The notes: generated by a model from the letters alone, not told the origin. A stretch of 64,000 bases of DNA from DATCDE01 sp038252405 (GCA_038252405.1 JBBSAJ010000006.1:38599-102598); one strand, 5' to 3'; shown: positions 1-8,016, counted from the stretch's first letter. Numbers and translations: made by a program.

Positions 1-225
1 ATGGGCGGCATGGGTCCGTTCGGTGAGGTGGGCGGCACCCCGGCGTCGGTCGAGACCTTCCAGCTGACCAAGCAGCGGGCCGAGTCCGACCGCTACGACG
101 ACCTGCCGGAGGGTCGGGCCGCCGTGGACCTGCTCACCTGGACGGGCGGTGAGCCCCCGGCCGGGCTGTTCCCGCCGAAGGCAAGCCCCGGGCCGGACGA
201 GTCCGACGAGGAGCAGCCGACATGA
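1..225 (+). CDS. narH: Nitrate reductase beta subunit, C-terminal end (partial)
   Basis: This is the last 74 codons of an ORF that enters from the left edge, so the true start lies outside the window. The tail contains GGMGPFG near its start and an LLTW...GGEPPAGLFPP stretch, which resembles the end of the NarH iron-sulfur subunit of respiratory nitrate reductase. NarH passes electrons from NarI haem to the molybdenum subunit NarG. The Fe-S cysteine clusters are upstream and not visible. The TGA stop overlaps the ATG of narJ (ATGA), as expected in a narGHJI operon. The call rests mainly on this context, because narJ and narI follow directly. Confidence 0.85.
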   Translation: MGGMGPFGEVGGTPASVETFQLTKQRAESDRYDDLPEGRAAVDLLTWTGGEPPAGLFPPKASPGPDESDEEQPT

Positions 226-857
226 GCGCCCCGCTGTCCCCGCGGCAGCGCAGCCTGGTCTTCGCCTCGGCCGCCCTGCTGCTCCGCTACCCGGACGAGC
301 AGCTGCTGGAGCGGCTGCCGCTGCTCCGGCAGGCCGCCGACCGGCTGCCGCCGTCCGCGGGCGCCCCACTGGCCGGCTTCCTCGACCAGATGGCCGCCAC
401 CCCACTCATCGACCTGCAGGCCCGTTACGTGGCCACCTTCGACCTCAAGCGGCGCCACTGTCTGTACCTGACCTACTACCTCAACGGCGACACCCGGCGG
501 CGCGGCATGGCGTTGTGGCGGTTCCAGGATGCCTACCGCAGCCGTGGCTTCGCGGTGGACGCCGGCGAGCTGCCCGACTTCCTGCCGGTGGTCCTCGAGC
601 TGGCCGCGTCCGGCCAGGAGGACCTGGCGCTCGCGTTGCTGCTGGAGCACCGCTCCGGGCTGGAGGTGCTGGGGCACTCGCTGCAGGAGACGACGTCGCC
701 CTACGCCGCCGTGGTCGGCGTGCTCAGCGCGGCGCTCCCGGACCCGACCCCCGAGGTCCTGGCCGCCGCCGCCACGCTCGCCACCGAGGGCCCCCCCGAC
801 GAGCAGGTCGGCCTGGAACCGTTCTTCGCCGTGGAGACCCTGGGGGTGCGGTCGTGA
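222..857 (+). CDS. narJ: Nitrate reductase molybdenum cofactor assembly chaperone NarJ
   Basis: The gene encodes 211 aa, a normal length for the NarJ/TorD-like chaperones that hold apo-NarG and assist cofactor insertion before membrane docking. The protein is all-helical and cytoplasmic by composition. It shows the family landmarks LLLRYPDE near residue 24 and a YVATFD...CLYLTYYLNGDTRRRG block around residues 70-95, followed by an ELPDFLPVVLE helix. The ATG overlaps the narH stop, and the TGA overlaps the GTG of narI, so the three genes are translationally coupled. Nothing in the sequence is damaged. Confidence 0.95.
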   Translation: MSAPLSPRQRSLVFASAALLLRYPDEQLLERLPLLRQAADRLPPSAGAPLAGFLDQMAATPLIDLQARYVATFDLKRRHCLYLTYYLNGDTRRRGMALWRFQDAYRSRGFAVDAGELPDFLPVVLELAASGQEDLALALLLEHRSGLEVLGHSLQETTSPYAAVVGVLSAALPDPTPEVLAAAATLATEGPPDEQVGLEPFFAVETLGVRS

Positions 858-1576
858 ACACGCTGCTGTGGGGGGTCATCCCCTACGTCGCCCTGACGTC
901 GTTCGTGGTGGGGCACTTCTGGCGCTACCGCTACGACCGTTTCGGCTGGACGACCCGCTCCTCCCAGATGTACGAGAGCCGGCTGCTGGCCTGGGGCGGC
1001 CCGCTGTTCCACTTCGGCATCCTGGGCGTCCTGGTCGGGCACTTCGTCGGGCTGGTCGTCCCCGCGTCGTGGACCGATGCCCTCGGCATCTCCGAGCACA
1101 CCTACCACCTGGTCGCCGTCACCGGCGGCACGGTCACGGGCCTGATGACCGTCGTGGGCCTGGCCCTGTTGGTCTACCGGCGGCGCACCACGCTGTCGGT
1201 GTTCCGCGCCACCACCCGGATGGACAAGACCATGTACGCCGTCCTCGGCGCGGTCATCGTGGTCGGCACCTACAACACCATCGCGGTCAACCTGCTCGGC
1301 TCGGGACACGACTACCGAGCGGACGTCGCGGTGTGGTTCCGCAGCGTCTTCTGGTTCCGGCCGGACGTCGCCCTGATGACCAGCGCGCCAGCGACCTTCC
1401 AGCTGCACGCGCTGCTGGGTTTCGTGCTCATCGGGCTGTGGCCGTTCACCCGGCTGGTGCACGTGTTCAGCGCACCCGTCGGATACGTCGCCCGCCCCTA
1501 CATCGTCTACCGCACCCGCGACGCTGTCGGGGCCGCACGGGCCCCGCGGCGCGGCTGGGAGCGGATCGACACGTGA
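854..1576 (+). CDS. narI: Respiratory nitrate reductase gamma subunit (cytochrome b)
   Basis: The start is the GTG at 854 inside the narJ stop (GTGA); the longer open frame upstream is a shadow of narJ. The product is 240 aa with about five membrane segments. It contains the histidines expected for two b haems: the FHFGILGVLVGHF segment, the HTYHLV segment and the FQLHALLGFVLIGLWPFTRLVH segment. NarI anchors NarGH to the membrane and takes electrons from quinol. It is the last gene of the nar operon here. The length matches the family (about 225-245 aa). Confidence 0.95.
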   Translation: MNTLLWGVIPYVALTSFVVGHFWRYRYDRFGWTTRSSQMYESRLLAWGGPLFHFGILGVLVGHFVGLVVPASWTDALGISEHTYHLVAVTGGTVTGLMTVVGLALLVYRRRTTLSVFRATTRMDKTMYAVLGAVIVVGTYNTIAVNLLGSGHDYRADVAVWFRSVFWFRPDVALMTSAPATFQLHALLGFVLIGLWPFTRLVHVFSAPVGYVARPYIVYRTRDAVGAARAPRRGWERIDT

Positions 1577-1626
1577 GCGGGAGTCGGCGGCGGGTTCGCC
1601 CGGGCGTGGGTTGAACCGGACCTGAC

Positions 1627-2623
1627 GTGTCCCGCCGCGCACGGACGGCCGCCGTGAGTGCTGCGATGGCCGGGCTCAGCCCGGGCTACTTCGCGCTGGT
1701 GATGGCAACAGGGATCGTCTCCGTGGGGCTGAACGACGTCGGCCTGACGGCGCCCTCGCGAGCCCTGTTGTGGGCCGCGGCGGCGAGCTACGCGATCCTC
1801 GTCGTCCTCACCGCGATCGCGTCGTCCGCTTCCCCGACCGGGTGAGGGCGGATTTCGCCGACCCTCGCCGGGGCTTCGGGTTCTTCACGTTCGTGGCCGG
1901 TAGCAACGTCCTGGGCACCCGGCTGGCCGTGGACGGCCACGTCGGCATCGCCCTCGCACTGCTCGGTGTCGGCGGGCTCGCCTGGCTGCTACTTGGCTAC
2001 GTGGTTCCCTGGACGGCTGTGCTCGGCCGCGCCGAACGACCGGTACTCGTCGGCGCGAACGGGACCTGGTTCATCTGGGTCGTCGCGAGCTGGCGCTGCT
2101 CGCCGTGTTCTCCTGGTCGGTGGGGGTGTTCCTGTACGGCGGCGTCGGCACCCTCGTCGCGGGCCGGCTGCTGCTCTACCCCGTGCGTCCCGGCGACCTG
2201 TCGCCGCCCTACTGGGTCGCCATGGGTGCGACCGCGATCACCGTCCTGGCCGGCGCCGGGATCGTGCAGATGGCGGACGCCCCGATGGTCGAGGTCACCA
2301 GGGGGCTCGTGGCCGGAGCGTCCGCGCTGTTCTGGGCGTTCGGGACGTGGCTGATCCCGGCTCTCGTGGCAGCCGGCTGGTGGCGGCACGTCCGGCACCG
2401 GGTACCGCTGCGCTACGAGGCGGCCCTGTGGAGCATGGTCTTCCCGCTGGGGATGCACGCGGTAGCCGGTCAGTTCATCGGCCGCGCCGACCACCTGCCC
2501 CTGGTGGCGTTCGTCGGCCACCAGGAGCTCTGGGTCGCTGCAGCCGTGTGGGCGCTGACGTTCGCGGCGATGCTCGCGCACCTGACCCGCACGATCGTGG
2601 TGGCGGCGACCCCGGTGGCCTGA
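1627..2623 (+). pseudogene. TDT-family (TehA/Mae1-like) transporter, two frameshifts
   Basis: Three overlapping reading frames together make one roughly 330-aa protein of the tellurite-resistance/dicarboxylate transporter (TDT) family. Frame 1 begins at GTG 1627 (GLSPGYFALVMATGIVSVGL). The next frame picks up near 1820 (RVVRFPDRVRADFADP then FGFFTFVAGSNVLGTRL). The third frame picks up near 2087 (ELALLAVFSWSVGVFLYGG) and runs to the stop at 2623. Each junction is explained by one missing base, in GC-rich sequence. The regions between the junctions are well conserved and hydrophobic, so the break is recent or is a sequencing/assembly error. TDT genes beside nar operons are familiar in Actinobacteria. 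Confidence 0.85.
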
Positions 2624-2627
2624 CGGT

Positions 2628-3629
2628 CTACTTCGTGGTGGGCAGGCCGGCCTGCTCCCAGGCGGTGATGCCGCCCTGGACGTCGTAGACGTGCTTGAAG
2701 CCCATCGAGTTCATCAGCTCGGTGGCCTGGCCGCTCCGGCTGCCGGTGCGGCAGTAGACCAGGTAGGTCTTGTCCTTGTTCAGCTTCGACAGCTGCGCGG
2801 CGAAGTCGGATGCCTCGAAGTCGACGTTGGTGGCCTCCGGGATGTGGCCGCCGGCGAACTCGGCCGGGGTGCGGACGTCGAGGACGACGAAGTCGGGGTT
2901 GCTGGCGTTGTTGCGCAGCAGCTCGTAGGCCCCCTGCGGGATGACCGGGATGACGGGGGCGGACAACGTGGCGGAGTCGGCCGCCTTGACGTCGATGCCG
3001 AAGTCGGTCTTGAGCCGCTCCTCCAGCTGCGCCTGCGTGAGCATCCCGGGCGAGAAGTCGACCTGCTTGCCCGTCTTGTCGTAGAAGGCCGTGACCGGCA
3101 GGCCCTGCGTCCCGTACGTCGACCACAGGTCCGAGGCCGGTGCGGCGCCGATGTCCTTCGCCAGCGAGAAGCCGGCCCCGCTCAGCGAGAAGCGCTTGGC
3201 CATGGCCGCGCCGTCCCCGGTCTCGCTGGTGTTGACGCCGATGAAGTCGACCTGGCCCTTGGTCGCCTTGGCCACCTCGACGAAGCCGGGCAGCTCCTCG
3301 TTGCAGTACACGCACCAGGACGCGAAGAAGTTGACCACGACCGGGCGCCCGACGTGGTCGGCCAGCCGGACGTGACCCGTACCGGTGAGCGCGGGCAGGT
3401 CGAAGGCGGTCTTGTCGGCGCGGTAGCCGGCGGCCGTGGTGGTCGCCGGCGAAGTGCCGGTGCCGCTGCCGAGCGCCATCGCGGCGACTCCGCCGAACAG
3501 GGCCACCGCGGCCACCACGACCCCGCTGGCGATCCAGCGCCGTCGGGTCTGCTCCCTGGCGGCCTCACGGGCCCGACGGCTGTTCGCCGACCGCTCGTTG
3601 CCGGAGCGCGGTGTGGTCTTCGTGGTCAC
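2628..3629 (-). CDS. Membrane-anchored TlpA-like redoxin fused to a rhodanese domain
   Basis: The 333-aa product has a basic N-terminus, one membrane segment (about residues 33-54), a TlpA/ResA-like thioredoxin domain with the active-site motif WCVYC (Cys106 and Cys109), a linker, and a C-terminal rhodanese domain whose loop YCRTGSRS carries the catalytic cysteine (about Cys293). Both domains should sit outside the membrane. The gene lies 15 bp after ccdA on the same strand, and CcdA would supply electrons to the redoxin. A role in extracytoplasmic thiol reduction, cytochrome c maturation or sulfane-sulfur handling is inferred. Redoxin-rhodanese fusions are uncommon compared with the separate domains. 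Confidence 0.88.
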   Translation of the reverse strand: MTTKTTPRSGNERSANSRRAREAAREQTRRRWIASGVVVAAVALFGGVAAMALGSGTGTSPATTTAAGYRADKTAFDLPALTGTGHVRLADHVGRPVVVNFFASWCVYCNEELPGFVEVAKATKGQVDFIGVNTSETGDGAAMAKRFSLSGAGFSLAKDIGAAPASDLWSTYGTQGLPVTAFYDKTGKQVDFSPGMLTQAQLEERLKTDFGIDVKAADSATLSAPVIPVIPQGAYELLRNNASNPDFVVLDVRTPAEFAGGHIPEATNVDFEASDFAAQLSKLNKDKTYLVYCRTGSRSGQATELMNSMGFKHVYDVQGGITAWEQAGLPTTK

Positions 3630-3644
3630 TGGCAGTTCCCTTTC

Positions 3645-4403
3645 CTACCCGAGGTGGAGGAGGCCACCGAGTCCGACGGCGGCCAAGGTGTTCTGGACGG
3701 CGGTGGTGACGAGCTGCATGCGGTTGAGGGCGAGCAGGATCCCGAAGAGCCCCAGCAGGACGGCCGACGTGGCGGTGAGCGCGGTGAAGTGGCGCTTGAC
3801 GAAGCCGAAGCCGCCGGACATCCGGTCGAGCGCCAGCGCCGCAGCCAGGAACGGCACGGCCAGGCCGGCCGAGTACGCCAGCAGCAGCAGGGCCCCGCGC
3901 CCGGCTTGGCCGGTGCTCGCGGCCAGCGCGAGCACGCTGGTGAGCACCGGGCCGATGCACGGCGTCCAGCCGAACCCGAACGCGACGCCGGCCACCGGCG
4001 CGGCCAGCGGCCCGAACCGGTCCAGCTTCGGGTGCCAGCGCTTCTCCTGGTACAGCCACGGGGATCGCAGGATCAGCGACGCCCCGAGGAACAGGGCCAT
4101 GGCCAGCACCACCAGGCCGGAGAGCCGGGTGAGCATCAGCCGGTTGCTGGCCAGCGCCTGTCCGGCCGCGGTCACCGACAGACCGAGCAGCACGAAGACC
4201 ACCGTGAAGCCGAGCACGAAGCCGCCGGCCGTGGCGAGCACCCGGCGCAGCCGACGGCGACCACCATCGGCGATGGTGTTGCTGTTCAGCCCGGTGACCA
4301 CGGACAGGTACGCCGGGACCAGAGGCAGCACGCAGGGCGACGCGAAGGAGACCAGGCCGCCGGCGAAGGCGGCGGCGACAGTGATCTCGATGGCCGTCGA
4401 CAC
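3645..4403 (-). CDS. ccdA: Cytochrome c biogenesis / thiol-disulfide transporter CcdA
   Basis: The 252-aa polytopic protein carries reductant from cytoplasmic thioredoxin across the membrane. The two conserved cysteine motifs of the DsbD/CcdA family are present: SFASPCVLPLVPAYLS near the N-terminus and FGWTPCIGPVL in the second half. About six membrane segments are visible. I chose GTG 4403 because GGGAGGTG sits 7 bases upstream; the longer open frame further upstream has no family similarity. The partner is the redoxin-rhodanese gene downstream. The promoter region faces the rhodanese gene at 4566 and holds two palindromes of CsoR/CstR type. Confidence 0.93.
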   Translation of the reverse strand: MSTAIEITVAAAFAGGLVSFASPCVLPLVPAYLSVVTGLNSNTIADGGRRRLRRVLATAGGFVLGFTVVFVLLGLSVTAAGQALASNRLMLTRLSGLVVLAMALFLGASLILRSPWLYQEKRWHPKLDRFGPLAAPVAGVAFGFGWTPCIGPVLTSVLALAASTGQAGRGALLLLAYSAGLAVPFLAAALALDRMSGGFGFVKRHFTALTATSAVLLGLFGILLALNRMQLVTTAVQNTLAAVGLGGLLHLG

Positions 4404-4434
4404 GGGTGCACACCTCCCTGATGAACCCCACGAG

Positions 4435-4452
4435 GATACCCCCGGGTGTATC
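4435..4452. promoter_or_regulatory. CsoR/CstR-like palindrome upstream of ccdA
   Basis: GATACCCCCGGGTGTATC is an 18-bp palindrome with one mismatched pair. It lies about 32 bp upstream of the ccdA GTG in the divergent control region. On the minus strand it overlaps a TATCCT that could be a -10 box. The TACCC core resembles operators of CsoR-family repressors (copper CsoR, persulfide CstR). Binding is inferred. Confidence 0.5.
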
Positions 4453-4486
4453 TGTCGGCCGACCCCGCGTGGCAACGGCGCGGCGT

Positions 4487-4516
4487 TTGTGTCAAGGGCC
4501 TTGCGACAGGTATCTT
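4487..4516 (+). promoter_or_regulatory. Candidate promoter for the rhodanese-TSUP genes
   Basis: TTGTGT (4487-4492) and TATCTT (4511-4516) are separated by 18 bases. They would start transcription just before the palindrome at 4530, which is consistent with repression from that site. This is pattern matching only. Confidence 0.4.
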
Positions 4517-4529
4517 GGTGATTTGCCAA

Positions 4530-4543
4530 TACCCCTAGGGGTA
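4530..4543. promoter_or_regulatory. Perfect CsoR/CstR-like operator before the rhodanese gene
   Basis: TACCCCTAGGGGTA is a perfect 14-bp palindrome 23 bp upstream of the GTG at 4566. It matches the TACCC-GGGTA pattern of CsoR/CstR operators and is close to the csoR-region site at 32451-32475. No regulator gene is adjacent. Control by CsoR at 32161 or by a CstR encoded elsewhere is inferred. Confidence 0.6.
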
Positions 4544-4565
4544 CCCTGATTCTTGGAGGATCTGC

Positions 4566-4898
4566 GTGCTTCCCGAGGTCGACCTCCAGTCGTTCGCCAG
4601 CGCCCACGCCGATGGCGCGTTCGTCATCGACGTGCGGGAGCCGTACGAGTACGTCGCCGGCCACGTCCCCGGCACCCAGCTCATCCCCATGGGGCAGGTG
4701 CCGCACGTCGTTGCCGAGCTGCCGACGTCCGGGCCGGTCTATGTGATCTGTGCCTCCGGGAACCGCTCGCTCACCGTGGCCAGCTGGCTGCAGGGTCGCG
4801 GGATCGCGGCATACTCGGTGGCCGGAGGGACCGGCGGCTGGATGGCGCAGGGCCGGCCGGTGGTCAAGGGGTCGCACGCCGACGAGTCGGCCGCCTGA
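4566..4898 (+). CDS. Single-domain rhodanese
   Basis: The 110-aa cytoplasmic protein is one rhodanese domain. It has VIDVREPYEY, the AGHVPGT turn, and a catalytic loop VICASGNRS with the active cysteine at about residue 62. Such proteins move sulfane sulfur between persulfide carriers. The GTG start follows GGAGGA at the usual spacing. The gene starts a plus-strand group with a second rhodanese (28 bp downstream) and a TSUP exporter, under the operator-like palindrome at 4530. Confidence 0.92.
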   Translation: MLPEVDLQSFASAHADGAFVIDVREPYEYVAGHVPGTQLIPMGQVPHVVAELPTSGPVYVICASGNRSLTVASWLQGRGIAAYSVAGGTGGWMAQGRPVVKGSHADESAA

Positions 4899-4926
4899 CC
4901 CGGCGCTCCAGGAGGAGGTCACCCGC

Positions 4927-5298
4927 GTGCGGATCGGTAGGACGGCAAGACGCCGGCTGGCGCGCCCCTACGACAAGGTGACGGCGCCCCTGGCCGCCGC
5001 GCTCCTCGCGGACGGCGCCGTCCTGGTGGACGTCCGCGAGCCGCACGAGTGGCGGGCCGGCCACGTGCCGAACGCGCGGCACATCCCGCTGTCCCAGCTG
5101 TCCGTTCGCAGTCGCGAGCTGCCGGCCGGCCTCCGGGTCGTGATCGTCTGCCGGTTCGGGCTGCGCTCCGCTCGGGCCGCCGCACTGCTGGCCCGGGACG
5201 GCCGACTGGTGTCCAACCTGGCCGGGGGGATGCGCGCCTGGGCACGTGCCGACCTGCCCGTCGTCGCCCAGGACGGCGGCGTCGGGCGCATCGCCTGA
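4927..5298 (+). CDS. Second rhodanese domain protein
   Basis: The 123-aa product has a basic N-terminal extension of about 18 residues, then a rhodanese domain: LVDVREPHEW, AGHVPNARHIPL, and the loop VCRFGLRS with the active cysteine near residue 75. The frame is open further upstream, but GTG 4927 has AGGAGGAGG just before it. It lies between the first rhodanese and the TSUP exporter, so a shared role in sulfane-sulfur handling is likely. The two rhodaneses differ in the loop (CASGNR versus CRFGLR), which suggests different substrates. Confidence 0.9.
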   Translation: MRIGRTARRRLARPYDKVTAPLAAALLADGAVLVDVREPHEWRAGHVPNARHIPLSQLSVRSRELPAGLRVVIVCRFGLRSARAAALLARDGRLVSNLAGGMRAWARADLPVVAQDGGVGRIA

Positions 5299-5326
5299 CC
5301 CACCGACGGTCTCGAGAGGACTCCGC

Positions 5327-6205
5327 ATGCTGCTCATCGCCCTGCCCGTCGGCCTGGTCATCGGGCTGTCGCTGGGCGCCCTGGGCGGCGGCGGGTCGAT
5401 CCTCACCGTGCCTGCGCTCGTGTACCTGCTGGACCAGGACCCGCACAGTGCGACGACCGGCTCGCTGATCATCGTGGGCATCACCGCCCTGGCCGGCTCG
5501 ATCGCGCACTCGCGGGCCGGCCGGGTCCGGCTGGCTCAGGGCCTGGTGTTCGGGATCCTCGGCGTCGCCGGCTCGTACGTGGGCAGCCGGCTGTCGGCGA
5601 GCGTCGACCCGCAGGTGCTGCTGACGGCGTTCGCCGGCCTCATGGTGGTGGCGGCCGGCGCGATGTACCAGCGACTGCGGACCGGCCGGGCCGTTGCGGT
5701 CAGCTCGCCTCCCGTGGTGGTGACGGTGCCGGCGGCCGAGTCGGACGGCGGCACCGCGGACACCCCGCCGGTCCTGGCCACCGCCGTCCGGACCGATGTG
5801 CGCTGGTGGGTCAGCCGGCGCCCGGCGCCGAAGGCGGCGCTGAAGGTGCTCGTGGCCGCGACCGTGGTCGGGCTGCTGACCGGCTTCTTCGGGGTCGGCG
5901 GCGGCTTCGTGATCGTCCCGGCACTGGTGCTGGCCCTCGGCTTCGAGATGCCGGTGGCCGTGGGCACCTCGCTGCTCGTCATCGCGGTGAACAGCGCGGC
6001 ATCGCTGCTCGTGCGGCTCGGCAGCGAGGTCCAGCTGGACTGGGGCCTGATGGCGCTGTTCACCGGGGCGGCCGTCATCGGCTCGATCGCCGGCAACCGG
6101 GTCGCCTCCAGGGTCGACCCCGCCAAGCTGTCGGCGGCCTTCATCGTGCTCATCCTCGTCGTGGCCGGCTACACCGCTGTCCGCAGCATCCCGCTGCTGT
6201 TCTAG
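5327..6205 (+). CDS. TSUP-family membrane exporter (TauE/SafE)
   Basis: The 292-aa membrane protein has two homologous halves, each opening with the family glycine signature: GLSLGALGGGGSILTVPALVYLL near residue 10 and GLLTGFFGVGGGFVIVPALVLAL near residue 185. A soluble loop of about 55 residues separates them. TSUP proteins move sulfite, thiosulfate or organosulfonates. With two rhodaneses directly upstream, export of sulfite or thiosulfate made during persulfide detoxification is the best inference. ATG 5327 follows GAGAGGA. The 3' end overlaps the convergent Lrp gene by 56 bp. Confidence 0.9.
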   Translation: MLLIALPVGLVIGLSLGALGGGGSILTVPALVYLLDQDPHSATTGSLIIVGITALAGSIAHSRAGRVRLAQGLVFGILGVAGSYVGSRLSASVDPQVLLTAFAGLMVVAAGAMYQRLRTGRAVAVSSPPVVVTVPAAESDGGTADTPPVLATAVRTDVRWWVSRRPAPKAALKVLVAATVVGLLTGFFGVGGGFVIVPALVLALGFEMPVAVGTSLLVIAVNSAASLLVRLGSEVQLDWGLMALFTGAAVIGSIAGNRVASRVDPAKLSAAFIVLILVVAGYTAVRSIPLLF

Positions 6206-6704
6206 TCGCGAAGGACGCCCGGCCCGCCATCACCTCGAAGACCAGGTGGGTCTCGGTGTGCCGGACCGCCGGGTGGACGGTCACGTGCTCGAGCACCAGG
6301 TCGCGCAGCGCCTCGGGCGAGACGACGGCCACGTGCAGCAGGTAGTCGTCCTCACCGGCCACATGGAAGGCCGTGATGACCCCCGGGATCGAGCGCAGGG
6401 TCTGGTGGAAGCTGTGCACGTGTTCACGGTTGTGGCTGCCCAGCCGGACCTTGATCACCGCCTGCAGCGGGTAGCCGAGCATGGTCAGGTCGAGCTCGGC
6501 GTGGAAGCCGGCGATGACGCCGGACTGCCGCAGCCGCCGGACCCGGTGGATGCAGGTGGACTCGGCCACCCCGACCTGTGCGGCCAGGGTGGCGTTGGTC
6601 AGCCGGCCGTCGGACGCCAGCGCGCTGAGGATGGCCAGGTCGGTGCCGTCCAGCGGGACCGCCGGGACTGGTGGCGGAATCCTCGGCGGGGTGGGTGCGA
6701 CCAC
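6150..6704 (-). CDS. Lrp/AsnC-family transcriptional regulator
   Basis: The 184-aa protein has a proline-rich N-terminal tail, the AsnC-type winged HTH (LDGTDLAILSALASDGRLTN then VAESTCIHRVRRLRQSGVI) and the C-terminal ligand-binding RAM domain (VRLGSHNREHVHSF, GEDDYLLHVAV, TETHLVFEV). I chose GTG 6704 because GGAGGTG lies just upstream. The gene is divergent from the PLP enzyme at 6800, a layout seen with MdeR/MdeA-like pairs, so it probably controls that gene in response to an amino acid. The last 18 residues lie over the TSUP gene end and look non-conserved. Confidence 0.92.
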   Translation of the reverse strand: MVAPTPPRIPPPVPAVPLDGTDLAILSALASDGRLTNATLAAQVGVAESTCIHRVRRLRQSGVIAGFHAELDLTMLGYPLQAVIKVRLGSHNREHVHSFHQTLRSIPGVITAFHVAGEDDYLLHVAVVSPEALRDLVLEHVTVHPAVRHTETHLVFEVMAGRASFATRTAAGCCGQRCSRPRRG

Positions 6705-6736
6705 ATCGGCACCTCCATGATCCACGCGGGATTCAG

Positions 6737-6790
6737 CCTTCGGCCGAAGGATCCTCGCACCTGCTTGTGAAAGTGCGCAAGACCTTGCAC
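6737..6790. promoter_or_regulatory. Divergent control region with two palindromes
   Basis: Between the Lrp gene and the PLP-enzyme gene lie CCTTCGGCCGAAGG (6737-6750), a perfect 14-bp palindrome, and GCAAGACCTTGC (about 6777-6788), a 5+5 palindrome just before the enzyme start. Either could be the regulator's binding site. The assignment is inference from position. Confidence 0.45.
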
Positions 6791-6799
6791 GATCGTGGC

Positions 6800-7981
6800 A
6801 TGGATGAGCGGCATCTGTCCCTGGACACACTGGCCGTCCACGCCGGACGGGAGGACTTCACCGCGCTGGGCGTGCACGCCCCGCCGATCGACTTGTCCAC
6901 CACGAACCCGCTGCCGGACATCGAGCTGGGCGGACGCTCCTACGAGGCGATGGCCGGCGGGGGCCATCCCGACCCGGACGGCGGCGCGGTGTACGCCCGG
7001 CTGTGGAACCCCACGGTGGCCCGCTTCGAGTCCGGGCTGGCCCAGCTGGAGCACACCGAGGAGGCCGTGGCGTTCTCCTCGGGCATGGCCGCCATGACCG
7101 CGGTCGTGCTCGCCGCCATGGCCGAGTCGGGCGGCCGGCACGTGGTTGCCGTCCGGCCGCTGTACGGGGGAACCGACCACCTGTTCGGCACCGGTCTGCT
7201 GGGCACCGAGGTGAGCTTCTGCCAGCCGAACGAGATCGCCGACAGCGTGCGCGACGACACCTGCCTGGTCGTGCTCGAGACGCCGGCGAACCCGACCCTG
7301 GAGCTCACCGACATCGCCGCGGCGGCGCAGGCAGCGGCCGGGCGGCCCCTGCTGGTGGACAACACCTTCGCCACCCCGGTCCTGCAGAACCCGGTCGACC
7401 ATGGCGCCGCGCTGGTGCTGCACAGCGCGACCAAGTACCTCGGCGGGCACGGCGACGTGATCGCCGGCGTGGTCGCCACCGATGCCGAGTGGGCCGCCGC
7501 GCTGCGCCGGGTCCGCGCGGTGACCGGGGCGCTGCTGCACCCGCTGGCCGGCTACCTGCTGCACCGCGGGCTGCCCACCCTTCCGCTGCGGGTGCGGGCC
7601 CAGCAGTCCGGCGCGGAGAAGCTCACCGGTTGGCTGACCTCCCACCCGGCAGTCGGGCGGGTCTACTACCCGGGGCTGCCCGAGTGTGACCCCGACCACC
7701 TGGTCGGCCGCCAGCTGCGCGGCCCCGGCGCCATGGTCGCCTTCGAGCTGGCCGGCGGTTTCGCCCAGGCCGCACAGGTGACCGAGCGGGTGCGCCTGTT
7801 CACGCATGCGGTGTCGCTGGGCGGGGTGGACTCGCTGATCCAGCACCCGGCGGCGCTCACCCACCGTCCGGTCCCCCCGCAGGCCCGGCCGGCCGCGAAC
7901 CTGCTGCGGCTGTCCACCGGGCTCGAGGACCCGGACGACCTGATCGCCGACCTGGCGCAGGCCCTGCACGGCGCCGGCTGA
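6800..7981 (+). CDS. Cys/Met-metabolism PLP-dependent enzyme (cystathionine lyase/synthase-like)
   Basis: The 393-aa product belongs to the fold-type I trans-sulfuration family. Visible landmarks are YARLWNPTVARFE (cofactor phosphate region), FSSGMAAM, LYGGTDHLF with the stacking tyrosine (about Tyr122), LVDNTFATP (about Asp187) and the PLP-lysine motif SATKYLGGHGD (about Lys212). Methionine gamma-lyases usually carry a cysteine two residues after that tyrosine (LYGCT); here it is glycine, so a cystathionine gamma-lyase or synthase type activity is favoured. The enzyme is cytoplasmic. The start ATG 6800 faces the divergent Lrp regulator. Confidence 0.9.
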   Translation: MDERHLSLDTLAVHAGREDFTALGVHAPPIDLSTTNPLPDIELGGRSYEAMAGGGHPDPDGGAVYARLWNPTVARFESGLAQLEHTEEAVAFSSGMAAMTAVVLAAMAESGGRHVVAVRPLYGGTDHLFGTGLLGTEVSFCQPNEIADSVRDDTCLVVLETPANPTLELTDIAAAAQAAAGRPLLVDNTFATPVLQNPVDHGAALVLHSATKYLGGHGDVIAGVVATDAEWAAALRRVRAVTGALLHPLAGYLLHRGLPTLPLRVRAQQSGAEKLTGWLTSHPAVGRVYYPGLPECDPDHLVGRQLRGPGAMVAFELAGGFAQAAQVTERVRLFTHAVSLGGVDSLIQHPAALTHRPVPPQARPAANLLRLSTGLEDPDDLIADLAQALHGAG

Positions 7982-8016
7982 CCGCGAGAGCCACCGGCCC
8001 TGGAACAATCTGGGGA

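Noticed and set aside
149..853. Long plus-strand frame upstream of narI
   Set aside because: It is a shadow of narJ; arginine- and proline-rich with no family features until GTG 854.
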